Part shown: in pieces, positions 8,335 to 16,787 of the stretch
How positions within the stretch are numbered: the stretch's first letter is position 1
Layout: every line of letters begins with the position of its first letter
Source: Pseudomonadota bacterium
GTDB lineage: Bacteria; Pseudomonadota; Alphaproteobacteria; Sphingomonadales; Sphingomonadaceae
Assembly (NCBI GenBank): GCA_020160755.1
Contig: JAIUPN010000013.1
Location: 62,001-126,000 of the forward strand
Direction: 5' to 3'
Length of the DNA stretch: 64,000 bases
The notes under the pieces: generated by a model
Told to the model about the DNA's origin: nothing
The model's database searches: none
Seen by the model: the letters and a program-made list of their open reading frames with translations, nothing else
Position numbers and translations under genes: made by a program

Positions 8335-8965
8335 CAAAACTCTCCTCGGTGAGCGAGACCAGCCAGAAACGGCCATTCTCGACGGCGTAGCGGATACGCA
8401 GATTGCCGCGGAACTTGCGGATGACGCCGCCGATGACCCGCACCTTCTCGACCGGCACGAGAATATCGCGGTCGGTCCATTGCACGGGCTGGTCGGGACG
8501 GATGTAGGTCGCTATCGACAATGTCGGATTGTCGGCCAGTTCGTCGAGAATACTATTCAGGCTGTCGCGCATGCTGTTGTAGGCCGACGGGTGGACGATT
8601 GAGAGCAGTTCCTGGAACTGCCGGTCGGCCGAATAGGCCGAATAGGTTCCCGCGAGCGCGACGATGTTGCGCGTGATCGTGCGGATATAGGCGGCCGATG
8701 GTTTCGAGCCCGTCACATAAAGATCGCCACCGGCGCCGAACGGCACGACGAGCGTACGCTGCTTCTGGTCGGAACTGTAAATGACGGCCCCGAGCACGGC
8801 GGTGATACCGAACAGCCCGACGATCGCGAACTTGAGCAGCCTATTCTCTTCGAACAGGTTCGACGATCCCTGGACATAGCGGTGGATGCCGAAGCTCGCC
8901 GGCTTGCCGACCAGCGGATCGACGGGAGCGGCTTTGCGGGAACGGGAGAACATGGGCGCCCTCAT
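8318..8965 (-). CDS. traE: TraE, inner-membrane pilus assembly protein
   Basis: A 215-residue VirB8-like protein. One membrane helix (LLKFAIVGLFGITAVLGAVI, about residues 45-64) is followed by a periplasmic domain with PFGAGGDLYVTGSKPSAAYI and KFRGNLRIRYAVENGRFWL, both TraE family landmarks. The ATG at 8965 overlaps the traL stop (ATGA); a second in-frame ATG four codons later is possible. Length agrees with F TraE (188) plus a short N-terminal extension rich in Arg/Ser. Confidence 0.92.
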   Translation of the reverse strand: MRAPMFSRSRKAAPVDPLVGKPASFGIHRYVQGSSNLFEENRLLKFAIVGLFGITAVLGAVIYSSDQKQRTLVVPFGAGGDLYVTGSKPSAAYIRTITRNIVALAGTYSAYSADRQFQELLSIVHPSAYNSMRDSLNSILDELADNPTLSIATYIRPDQPVQWTDRDILVPVEKVRVIGGVIRKFRGNLRIRYAVENGRFWLVSLTEESFDAQAR

Positions 8966-9228
8966 TCGTAGAAGCGGGTCTGGGTCGGACCCGGATAATG
9001 GCGGAAGCGCAGCATTCCCCAGCGCCACGCGAGATGGGCGAGGAAGCCGCGCGGCTGCGCGCGCTTCCACGGCAGGAAAAGGAGAAGGGCCGCAATGAAC
9101 GCCCAGCCGACCAGTCCGCCGACGATGACGGCGACGAAGATGGTCGTAACCACCAGCACGAACTCGTCCGATCCGAACCAGAGGATCTGGACCGGCTTGT
9201 GCAGATACTGGGGCAGGCGTTCGTCCAT
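8962..9228 (-). CDS. traL: TraL, pilus assembly protein
   Basis: An 88-residue protein that opens with the family signature (ERLPQYLHKPVQILWFGSDE). It carries one long hydrophobic stretch (about residues 25-54) and a basic C-terminal half ending FRHYPGPTQTRFYE. F TraL is 91 residues. TraL helps to assemble the pilus tip and base at the inner membrane. The next gene, traE, starts in its stop codon. Confidence 0.92.
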   Translation of the reverse strand: MDERLPQYLHKPVQILWFGSDEFVLVVTTIFVAVIVGGLVGWAFIAALLLFLPWKRAQPRGFLAHLAWRWGMLRFRHYPGPTQTRFYE

Positions 9229-9363
9229 CGACCCTTCTCCTCCTGCTTCACAACCCCACGTCCGCAGGCGCTAGCCACGGGGCTTTTTCCGGGAGCCATC
9301 CTCCCGATGACCGGATCGCGAGCAAACGGAGGAACCGGGCCGCCTGTCCGCGATCCGATGCCG

Positions 9364-9678
9364 TCAGATCACCATGCCGAAGGTCTGGAGGATCGAATCC
9401 GCCTTGATGAGGCAGACTGCTGCCACGATCGTCGGGATGCCGATCATGATGTTCGAGAACAGCCGCGACACGCCGAACAGGAAGGCGGCGACGCCGCCCA
9501 CGAAGCCGAGCGGTCCCTTGACCCCCTGGTTCACGACGATGTCATAGATGTCGTAACCGAGGTCGCCAGCGACCGGCGCGGTAAACGCGTGTGCGCTCGC
9601 CGCGATGATCGACAGCAGCAGCACCGGGATGCCGATGTTGGCGACCGAGAGCGCATTGTTGCGGAGATGTTTGACCAT
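9364..9678 (-). CDS. traA: TraA-like pilin subunit (VirB2/TrbC superfamily)
   Basis: A 104-residue pre-pilin. The start at 9678 has GTGAG upstream. A long leader (about residues 1-31, ending ASAHA) is typical of TraA/VirB2. The mature part (from about residue 32) has two hydrophobic helices separated by a short basic turn (FLFGVSRLFSNIMIG), the conserved pilin topology. It is the first structural gene before traL, in F order. A further 60 codons of upstream open frame are rejected because they lack a ribosome site and family similarity. Confidence 0.85.
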   Translation of the reverse strand: MVKHLRNNALSVANIGIPVLLLSIIAASAHAFTAPVAGDLGYDIYDIVVNQGVKGPLGFVGGVAAFLFGVSRLFSNIMIGIPTIVAAVCLIKADSILQTFGMVI

Positions 9679-9862
9679 ATTGCTCACTTTCTCAAAAGTC
9701 GGGCTGTCCGCTGACCTGCCTGCCGGCATCGACGAGTATCGCTGTCGGCCGACGGCTGCGCTGGACGGCCCGTCGGGGACGCCGCCGCCGGCATTCCGGT
9801 GCGCCCGGGCGGAGAGCCAAGATGCTCCCCGCGTGCGGGCGTCCGCCATGAAGGGAAGGGCG

Positions 9863-10666
9863 TCAGCGAGGCGCATGGACTGCCTTCGCTGACGAGAGGA
9901 ACGCCTCGATTTCGGCTTGCTGGAAGCCGGAGATCAACTTGCCGCCGGCGATCAACGTCGGCGTGCCGGTGATGCCGGCGGAGCCAACAATCCGCGCGTG
10001 GGCTTCGACCTTCGCACGGCCTTCCGGGCATGTTCGCAGCACCGCGGGCGCGGCGCCGACATAGACAGCCTTGAAAGCAGCCTCCTTGTCGGTCGAGCAG
10101 AGGATATGTTCGGCCTTGGCTGCTGCCTCGGGATGGATGCCGCTGACAAAGAAGACCAGGCGGCGGACCGGCTTGCCTTCCGCAGCCTTGGCAGCCCAAT
10201 AGCGATCAAGCGCGCGGCAATAGGGGCAATCGGGGTCGGTGAACTCGATGACCATCGGCGCCCCTTCGGGACCGATCGCAAACGCGAGGCGTGTATCGAT
10301 CGCCTTCAGTCTCTTCGCGGTTCCGGCTTCCTGCGCAAGTGCAGTCAGGTTGACGCCATTCTTGTCGAAGATTGACGCGAACAGGAGGTGCTCGCTCTCG
10401 GGCGCGTAATAGACGATGCGGCCACCAGCGCTCGCTTGGAAGATTGGGCCTTTCACGGGCGCCGGTCCGAAATCCTCGAACTGGAGATTGGTGAAGCTCT
10501 GCCGGAGCTGTTGTTCTGCGTCGGCAGCAGCTTTGGCCAGCGTCATGCCCTCGCTCATATCCTGCGCCTTGGCTGCAGGGCTGACGCTAAGCAGCGCCGC
10601 AGTAAGCGAAGTGCGCGCAGCGGAAATGAGGCGCGAAGACCACTTGTCGGAAAAATCGCTTGGCAT
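9863..10666 (-). CDS. DsbC/DsbG-type periplasmic disulfide protein
   Basis: A 267-residue thiol:disulfide interchange protein that probably folds the Cys-rich transfer proteins (TraU and others) in the periplasm. It has an N-terminal export segment (about 11-35), a dimerisation-like region, and a thioredoxin domain with the redox motif DPDCPYCR (Cys147 and Cys150) and a cis-Pro loop GTPTLI. The ATG at 10666 has a strong AGGGAGGA just upstream, better than the ATGs 13-14 codons earlier. It is the first gene of the leftward tra block; many sphingomonad F-type operons begin with such a gene. Confidence 0.85.
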   Translation of the reverse strand: MPSDFSDKWSSRLISAARTSLTAALLSVSPAAKAQDMSEGMTLAKAAADAEQQLRQSFTNLQFEDFGPAPVKGPIFQASAGGRIVYYAPESEHLLFASIFDKNGVNLTALAQEAGTAKRLKAIDTRLAFAIGPEGAPMVIEFTDPDCPYCRALDRYWAAKAAEGKPVRRLVFFVSGIHPEAAAKAEHILCSTDKEAAFKAVYVGAAPAVLRTCPEGRAKVEAHARIVGSAGITGTPTLIAGGKLISGFQQAEIEAFLSSAKAVHAPR

Positions 10667-11018
10667 GGGTCCTCCCTCAGCGCGGTGTGCGCCATTCGCC
10701 ATCAATCGGAGCGGCGACCCGTCATGAGACCATCATGGCGCCGTGACCGCTGTAGGTGTGGGGAGTGGATCGCGGTTACGGCGCGGCGGGACAAGGCAGG
10801 GGGCACCGTGGTGCCCATAGCAGGCAGGAGAGTGCAAAACGGGTCCGCCGCTGAGCGCGCCCATTTCTAAGCGGAGCGGGATCCGGGCGATCCCAATCTG
10901 GCGACAAGCTGAACGAAACTTTCGGTCTGCAAGCAGTTCCCGTTGCCCGGCTCACGATGGCCGGTCAGCATTGCACCCGCCGATCGCACTCAATGCATGG
11001 CCATTTCGGGCAGGAATT
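10667..11018. other. Divergent control region of the tra operon
   Basis: About 350 bases separate the leftward dsbC-traA block from the rightward XRE-like regulator. No supported coding frame lies here. By position it should contain the tra promoter and, if the neighbouring regulator controls transfer, its operator. I could not identify a convincing -35/-10 pair or a palindrome, and the TTRCGYAA element found upstream of the catabolic genes is absent. Confidence 0.5.
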
Positions 11019-11021
11019 ATG

Positions 11022-11387
11022 ATGACAATCGTAACCACCAGTCACGATGCGTTGCTGGCGCAGCTGAAGGAATCTTCAGGTCGACGGATTGAGGGAGAAC
11101 GACGACGTCAATTCCTCTCGCAACGACAGTTCTCAGTGCGGGTTCGTATAAGCATTCGGTGGCTGCGCGAAATTGAGAGTGGCAATCCTGCCGTGAAGTT
11201 GGACGATCACTTACGCTGCGGGGCTGCGCTTGGACTGGCGCCAAGCCACATTTTCATCCCGCTGCTTTTTCACGCGCACGGCATGCCTTTGTCGGTTGAT
11301 CCGTCACATCACAATCAGGCCGATCTCGAATATCGCTGTATCCGTCTGATCGCGCGGCACATACAGGGAAGGCGAACAACATCTTGA
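11022..11387 (+). CDS. XRE-like helix-turn-helix regulator
   Basis: A 121-residue DNA-binding protein. A helix-turn-helix of the XRE/Cro type spans about residues 17-70, with RRQFLSQRQFSVRVRISIRWLREIESGNPAVKLD and then ALGLAPSHIF. The C-terminal tail is unrelated to known effector domains. Two ATGs are adjacent (11019 and 11022); the second has better spacing from AGGA. It diverges from the tra operon, so it may regulate transfer genes; this is inference from position. Confidence 0.7.
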   Translation: MTIVTTSHDALLAQLKESSGRRIEGERRRQFLSQRQFSVRVRISIRWLREIESGNPAVKLDDHLRCGAALGLAPSHIFIPLLFHAHGMPLSVDPSHHNQADLEYRCIRLIARHIQGRRTTS

Positions 11388-11577
11388 CAGAACTAAATTG
11401 CCCACGGGTTGCTTTAGTTTGACGGTGCACCCTCGAAGGACTGCAGGGCCGCCGTGTCGATGTTCTGTAAGCTCAGAGGATCGATGTGACTGCCCCGGAA
11501 AGAGCCCCGGATAGGCGAAGCAAACGTCAAAGCATTGATGCGATCATCATCGACCGCGTGCCATAGGAGATTGATCA

Positions 11578-11709
11578 ATGTTGCGCATCGTCAGTGCCGG
11601 TCGCGCCGCGATAGCTGGTCCCACGATGGCCGCGCCAGCGACGGGGCGTCCAGCAAGCAGATTAAGTATCGCTTTCCTGTCAGCAACGACGTGCCGAGCG
11701 GCACAATGA
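11578..11709 (+). CDS. Putative 43-residue ORF coupled to the AlpA-like gene
   Basis: A short frame begins with ATG at 11578 behind a very good AGGAGA (11565-11570) and ends in a TGA that overlaps the next ATG as ATGA (11706-11709). The product is Ala/Arg-rich and matches no family I know. The value of the frame may be translational coupling (a leader that sets expression of the downstream DNA-binding protein), not a functional peptide. Confidence 0.4.
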   Translation: MLRIVSAGRAAIAGPTMAAPATGRPASRLSIAFLSATTCRAAQ

Positions 11710-11924
11710 CCGTCGAAGCTTCGCGTGGCGACAATGGTCAGTTCATCACGGTTGAGGACTTCGCCCGGATCGCAAAATTGTCGCGGCGAACTATTGACCG
11801 TTATAGGCGCGACCGTCCCACCAATTTTCCTCGCGAATATGACGTGAGCCGGGGGCGGGTGCCGCGGCCGCGGTTCAAGCTGGCAGATGTCCTTGCGTGG
11901 ATGGAGACGCGGGCTCTCTGGTAG
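11706..11924 (+). CDS. Small AlpA/excisionase-like HTH protein
   Basis: A 72-residue protein with one winged-helix or MerR-like HTH: FITVEDFARIAKLSRRTIDRY (about residues 13-33), then a PRPRFKLADVLAWME segment typical of AlpA and excisionase-type proteins, where the helix picks a DNA site. Such proteins regulate prophage or element genes or direct excision. The start overlaps the stop of the preceding 43-codon frame. Its place beside a conjugation module fits an element-borne regulator. No integrase is visible in the window. Confidence 0.6.
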   Translation: MTVEASRGDNGQFITVEDFARIAKLSRRTIDRYRRDRPTNFPREYDVSRGRVPRPRFKLADVLAWMETRALW

Positions 11925-12124
11925 TCGCAACGATTGAGGTGAGGTGATCGAGTAAGGCAGTTTGCCGACGCCCTGCGAACCACGGAGTTCTGAGGTTTTC
12001 GTGTCTGCGTGTTCGTCCGGCACGCGGATTCATCATCCAGTCATCCTGTAAGCGGAATAATTCGAAAGTCCGGTTGTGGTGCGGATAATCACCGGAGGCT
12101 GCAGCCCGTCGAAATTACGATCAT

Positions 12125-12421
12125 TCATGCGATCCAGTCCTTGCGCACGGATATGGCGGCTGAGGAACTATTGGCAGCTCGACGCAGTTCCTCGGCCAGA
12201 TCGAGGCACCGCCCGTCGATCTCTTCCTGAGGCACCGGCAGGCCGATCAGCGACGCAAGCGTTCGCATGATGTCCGCCGTTTCGACGGCCAATGGTTGCT
12301 CGAAACTGGTCACTCCCTTCCACCACAAGATGATCAATACACGGCGGTCGTAATCCCATGGGTTGCCATGTGTCGCGACATAGTCCGATTCGTTGTCTTG
12401 CTCATCGTAGACCCTTCCTCT
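12125..12421 (-). pseudogene. C-terminal remnant of an alkaline phosphatase/phosphodiesterase family gene
   Basis: On the minus strand an open frame reads YVATHGNPWDYDRRVLIILW, then ETADIMRTLASLIGLPVPQE and EIDGRCLDLAE. This is the C-terminal end of the type I phosphodiesterase/alkaline phosphatase superfamily, where the His of THG binds metal and DGRCLDL closes the domain. The rest of the enzyme (roughly 450 residues) is missing and a stop lies just upstream, near 12424. It is a decayed gene at the boundary between the tra block and the catabolic block. Confidence 0.65.
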
Positions 12422-12473
12422 CAGGAGTTAGGGCCTTCGGCAATCGCGGGGCGGATCACCTCACTCCAAATTG

Positions 12474-13907
12474 TCAAATGGTCCCCCAACGCTGGGCCTG
12501 TCGCGCCGCGGGGATCATGACGTGACGGATGATCCGGTCCTGCTTGCCGATGTTCGATACCGCCGCGGGCTTTTCGAGCGGGAAGGGAAGGGCGGCGAGG
12601 TCGCCGCCTGCCAGGCCCTCAGCGAACAATTTGCCCATCAAGGGGGCCATGACATTGCCCCAGGCGTTGAAATACATCAGGCCGTAGAGGCCGGGCTGGA
12701 CCTCGAAGACCCCGGGAAACTCACGGTCGCGCAGCGCGACGCGGCCGGTCCAGTAGGTTTCGAGCTCGATCGGCATCCCGCGCGTCTCAGGCCATATGTC
12801 GTGCACCCACGCCATCTGGTTCTCGAAGTGCCACTGCGCGTCTTCGGCGCCGTAGATTTTCGGAATCGACGACAAGACCATCCGGCCATGTTCGTCGATC
12901 ACCAGCGGATTGAGGTCGATCGGCACCTGCGCCAGCGTCTGCCCGCCCGGCATGATCGCGCGGCGCGCTTCGGCGGGCAGGGGTTTCGTCGTCAGCGCAT
13001 AGGCGGTGAGCGGGTAGAAGCCCTTGGTGAAGGCGGGAACGACCGCCGTCGCATAGGCATTGGTACAGAAGACCACCTTGCTCGCGGTGACACTGCTGGT
13101 CGCCGTTCGCACCCGCCAGCGCCCACCGGCGCCGTCGATGTCGATCGCGGGGCTTTGACCGAAGATCCGTGCGCCGGCGTTCGCCGCGGCGGCCGCGATC
13201 CCGTTGGTCATACGATAGGGATTGACCCGCCCGCCGTCGAGATAGACGAGCGCATGACTCCAATGCGCGCTGCCGGTCGCTTGGCGGAGCGCGTCGCCGC
13301 CGATCTCGGCGACGCGCAGCATTCCGCGCTCTTCCATCCATGCCGTCTGGGCGCGAAAGGAGGCGATGTCCTCGGCACTCGTTCCCGCATTGATATAGCC
13401 CGACCGGACCGCGTCGGCGGCAAAGCCGTGCTTCGCCTGGAGGTCGAACGGCAGGGTATGGTGTTCGGCGAAGGCGTCGAGGAAGCGGCGGCCCCGGTCG
13501 GGGAAGCCGTCGAACACCGACGGGTCGCGCAACGTCGGCAGAACATGGCCGGCATTGCGGCCCGACGCGCCCCAGCCGGGCTGGCGCGCCTCGATCACCG
13601 CGACCGATACCCCCGCTTCGGCGAGGTGGAGCGCTAGCGACGAGCCGGCAAGCCCCGCGCCCACAACGAGCACGTCGGCGGTGATGTCCGCCGCCAACGC
13701 CGGATAGGGCGGCTTGATCCCTTCGGGCATGGTCCATCCGCTGAGTTCGACCGGAACCAGCCCGCGGTCGAACAGCGCCGCTTTGTCGCGCGCCGCGCTA
13801 TCGCCCTCGACGAGCGAAGGCGCGCCATACCACCAATGCGCGCCGGTCCCGCCGATGGCGGCCATCCCGGCTCCGGCCAGGAGCAATTTTCGACGCGATA
13901 GTGCCAT
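12474..13907 (-). CDS. Tat-exported FAD-dependent amine/amino-acid oxidoreductase (DAO family)
   Basis: A 477-residue flavoprotein of the DAO/PuuB-like family, which oxidises C-N bonds of amines or amino acids. A twin-arginine signal (SRRKLLLAGAG, residues 4-14) is followed by an extended linker, the FAD-binding Rossmann motif DVLVVGAGLAGSSLALHL (about 78-95), and the family's second signature around GWGASGRNAGHVLP. The C-terminus holds ETYWTGRVALRDREFPGV and MYFNAWGNV. AGAGGA precedes the ATG. The substrate is unknown. A terminator of the upstream receptor gene lies just before it, so it is probably transcribed on its own. Confidence 0.8.
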   Translation of the reverse strand: MALSRRKLLLAGAGMAAIGGTGAHWWYGAPSLVEGDSAARDKAALFDRGLVPVELSGWTMPEGIKPPYPALAADITADVLVVGAGLAGSSLALHLAEAGVSVAVIEARQPGWGASGRNAGHVLPTLRDPSVFDGFPDRGRRFLDAFAEHHTLPFDLQAKHGFAADAVRSGYINAGTSAEDIASFRAQTAWMEERGMLRVAEIGGDALRQATGSAHWSHALVYLDGGRVNPYRMTNGIAAAAANAGARIFGQSPAIDIDGAGGRWRVRTATSSVTASKVVFCTNAYATAVVPAFTKGFYPLTAYALTTKPLPAEARRAIMPGGQTLAQVPIDLNPLVIDEHGRMVLSSIPKIYGAEDAQWHFENQMAWVHDIWPETRGMPIELETYWTGRVALRDREFPGVFEVQPGLYGLMYFNAWGNVMAPLMGKLFAEGLAGGDLAALPFPLEKPAAVSNIGKQDRIIRHVMIPAARQAQRWGTI

Positions 13908-13988
13908 CCTTGCCGTCCTCTTGCCTGGCTTCAGTCATTCGACCCAGGTTCGTGCCGCAGCGACTTTTCCGCCATCGTGCAATTTCCG

Positions 13989-14017
13989 AAAAAAAGGGCC
14001 GGGATCGCTCCCGGCCC
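13989..14017 (-). terminator. Intrinsic terminator of the TonB-dependent receptor gene
   Basis: On the minus strand, a 9-bp stem GGGCCGGGA with loop GCGA is followed by seven T residues. It begins 24 bases after the stop of the receptor gene (14042-16603) and points the same way, so it should end that transcript before the DAO-type gene. Confidence 0.85.
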
Positions 14018-14041
14018 CCCAATTTACGTCCTTGGTGATAA

Positions 14042-16603
14042 TCAGTATTTGAAGCCGAAGGTGGCGCCGAAGGTGCGCGGGTCGCCGAAATAACCGCCGG
14101 CATAACCGAGCGGACCGAAATCGATGCCGCGTACCAGATCGTGCGAATTGGTCAGATTCTTGCCCCACAGCATGAAGCGCGCCTCGCCGCCCGCGAGCGG
14201 GATGCGGTCGAGCACGATCTGGGCGTCGACGAGGTCGCGGTCGTCGCCCTTGATTGCGTCGTTGAACGGCGACGAGATGCTGTTGTTAAAGCTGTAGCGG
14301 CCGTCCTCATGCGTATAGCCGACGCGGAAGCGCAGTTCGGCGTCGCCCCAGTTCAGCGGGAAGCTGGCATTCGCCGCGACGTTGGCGGTGAAGGGTGAGG
14401 TGTAGCCGGGGTGCGCGGCCGAGGCGATGTTGACGATCGGGTTCGCAGGGTTCACCGGCTGCCCGGCCAGCAGCCGCTTGTATTTCACATCGACATAGCC
14501 GACCGACCCGTCGAGCGAGAAATTGTCGGTAAGCCGCGCGTTGAAGTCGGCCTCGATCCCGTAATATTTGACCTTGCCGGCGTTGATGATCCGCGACTGG
14601 AAGGTGCCCGCGCCGGTCAGCACCGGAACGATGACGGCAAGATCGTCGTAGATGTTGTGATAGGCGGCGATGTTCAGGCGAAGGTGCCGGTCGAACAGTT
14701 CCGATTTCACGCCGGCTTCATAAGAGGTCACGGTTTCGGAATTGAAGTTGGGGATGGTCGTGGTTCCCGGAAGCGTCGGGTCCGACGCATTGAAACCGCC
14801 CGAACGATAGCCCGTCGCCGCGCGCGCATAGACGCTGACTTCGGGGTTAAATTCGTAGCGACCCATCAGGTTCCAGGTGAATTTGCTGAACGACGCTTTG
14901 CCGCGCTCGATAATAGCAACCGGGGCAACACCGTTCTGCGATCGCGTCATCCCCTTATGATCCCAGGTGTAGCGACCGCCGGCGGTCAGGCTGAGCCCGC
15001 TGTCGCGCCCGCCCGGATAGAAAGTCGCCTGGCTGTAGATCGCCGTCGATTCGGCTTCGGCTGTATAGACGAGCTTTGCGGGCGTTACGACGAGACGGTA
15101 GCGCGCGGGATTCGCAGCGGCGAACGACGGACCGAGCGCGCCGAAATTGGCGAGGAAGATATTGTTGGTGTCGAGTACGAAGCCGCTGGTCTGCGGATTG
15201 TCCTCCGACCCCTTTTCCCAGAAATAGAAGCCGCCAACGATCCAGTCGAGATTGTCGGTGTCGCCCGAAATTTCGACTTCGGTGCTGAACTGATCGTGCT
15301 TGCGGACGTTGGTCGTCTCGAACAGGTCGGCGGTCGTCGTCGGGACGGGGGCCGCCGCGATGAAGGGACGCGCCGCGGCCGGGATCGACGGGATGAACTG
15401 GAGCAGGCCGACGGGCATCCCGTTGAACAGCGAGGCGTTCGAAAAAGCGGCGCCGCGGATCGTCCCGATGCCGTCGAGGTCGCTGCCATTGTCGTTGCTG
15501 TTCCAGCTGCGATAGCCGGCGGTTGCCTTGACCCGGAAATCGCCGAAATCATTGGCGACCTGGAAATTATGACCCCAGTTCTTGTCGGTGTTGCCGCCGT
15601 CGCTATTGAGGCAGATCGTGTCGCGATAGCTGCGCGACGGCGTGCCGAGCGCGGCGCATTGCGGCTCGAGGAAGGTTGCGCCCGCCAGATATTGGGCGAC
15701 GGGTGCCTGCTGCGTTTGCACGACCTGCTGGCCGTCGATCGTCACGGGTGGGCGGACCGCGCCGTTCGCGACATTGGTCAGCTGGAAGGCATAGGCGCGG
15801 CCGCTGACCTTTGCCCAGTCGAAGATGTATTGGAAATAGCCGGTGCCGCCGATGTCGGCGCGAAATGCGGCGCGGAAAGCGTCCGATTTGCGTGCGCCGG
15901 GATCCAGCGAATCCTTGGGCTGAAGGATGTTATCGACGAAGCCGTCGCGTTCGCGGTGCGAATAGGAAAAGGTCGAGCGCAGCCCGCCGAAGAGTTCGCC
16001 CGTGTCGATCGACGCCTTGGCGTTCCAGGCGTTATAATTGCCGTAACCGATTTCGCCGCGGAAACCAAAGTCCTTGTCGGGTTCGCGCGAGACGAAGCTG
16101 ATCGCGCCGCCGGTGGTGTTGCGGCCGAATAGCGTGCCCTGCGGCCCGCGCAGCACTTCGACACGGGCAAGGTCGGCGACGTCAAGACCGCTGGCGCCCG
16201 AACGCGCGATATAGACGCCATCGATATAGACGCCATTCGCTGTGTCGAGCCCGAAGGTCTCGGTCGCCGGGGTGCTGATCCCGCGCATCGAGATCACCGC
16301 CGCGCTGTTGCTGGTCGTGCCCTGCGTGATCGTCAGGTTCGGCGCGAGGCCGCTGAGGTCGCGCGAATCCTTGACCTGGAGCTGGTCGAGCTTTTCCTCG
16401 CCGATCGCGCTGATCGCCAGCGGCACGTCCTGGAGATTCTGTTCGCGCTTTTGCGCGGTGACGACGATTTCGTCGAGACCGGACGACGCTGCGGCGCCCG
16501 CGTCCGGGGTGCTGCTGGTTTGGGCCTGGGCGGCCGCCGACAGCGACAGCAGGCTGACACTGGCGGCAAGGCCGACGGCGGCGTTGTTGAAGCGGAAATT
16601 CAT
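14042..16603 (-). CDS. TonB-dependent outer-membrane receptor
   Basis: An 853-residue gated porin for active uptake across the outer membrane. It has a signal peptide (residues 1-28, ending AAQAQ), a TonB box region with DEIVVTAQKREQNLQDVP (about 45-62), a plug domain with RVEVLRGPQGTLFGRNTTGG, and a 22-strand barrel ending in GATFGFKY with the usual terminal aromatic. GGGAGGG precedes the ATG. Receptors of this type in sphingomonads often serve aromatic or steroid uptake; the neighbouring Rieske gene supports such a substrate, but it is not shown. An ATTTGCGTAAT element lies upstream (16687-16697). Confidence 0.93.
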   Translation of the reverse strand: MNFRFNNAAVGLAASVSLLSLSAAAQAQTSSTPDAGAAASSGLDEIVVTAQKREQNLQDVPLAISAIGEEKLDQLQVKDSRDLSGLAPNLTITQGTTSNSAAVISMRGISTPATETFGLDTANGVYIDGVYIARSGASGLDVADLARVEVLRGPQGTLFGRNTTGGAISFVSREPDKDFGFRGEIGYGNYNAWNAKASIDTGELFGGLRSTFSYSHRERDGFVDNILQPKDSLDPGARKSDAFRAAFRADIGGTGYFQYIFDWAKVSGRAYAFQLTNVANGAVRPPVTIDGQQVVQTQQAPVAQYLAGATFLEPQCAALGTPSRSYRDTICLNSDGGNTDKNWGHNFQVANDFGDFRVKATAGYRSWNSNDNGSDLDGIGTIRGAAFSNASLFNGMPVGLLQFIPSIPAAARPFIAAAPVPTTTADLFETTNVRKHDQFSTEVEISGDTDNLDWIVGGFYFWEKGSEDNPQTSGFVLDTNNIFLANFGALGPSFAAANPARYRLVVTPAKLVYTAEAESTAIYSQATFYPGGRDSGLSLTAGGRYTWDHKGMTRSQNGVAPVAIIERGKASFSKFTWNLMGRYEFNPEVSVYARAATGYRSGGFNASDPTLPGTTTIPNFNSETVTSYEAGVKSELFDRHLRLNIAAYHNIYDDLAVIVPVLTGAGTFQSRIINAGKVKYYGIEADFNARLTDNFSLDGSVGYVDVKYKRLLAGQPVNPANPIVNIASAAHPGYTSPFTANVAANASFPLNWGDAELRFRVGYTHEDGRYSFNNSISSPFNDAIKGDDRDLVDAQIVLDRIPLAGGEARFMLWGKNLTNSHDLVRGIDFGPLGYAGGYFGDPRTFGATFGFKY

Positions 16604-16686
16604 ATCATCCCTCCCTGCGTTGGTCGCTCATGCGAATGGCAACCCTGCGTGTATTGGGTCAAAATTCGTATAAAATGTCAACAAGA

Positions 16687-16697
16687 ATTACGCAAAT
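16687..16697 (-). promoter_or_regulatory. TTRCGYAA element upstream of the receptor gene
   Basis: The minus strand reads ATTTGCGTAAT, an exact copy of the element upstream of the second receptor (32596-32606). It is 84-94 bases upstream of the receptor ATG, followed on that strand by TTGACA and an AT-rich stretch that could hold a promoter. See the finding on the shared element. Confidence 0.55.
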
Positions 16698-16787
16698 CGA
16701 CAAGAATTGAGAAATTCAGCCTGTGAATGCGGCACGATTCCCCCTTGCTGCTCCCGGAAAATGGTGGCGCGAGAATGGTTTGCGCGG

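Noticed and set aside
14411..16132. A 573-codon plus frame inside the first receptor gene
   Set aside because: Antisense shadow of a well-supported receptor with signal peptide and terminator on the other strand.
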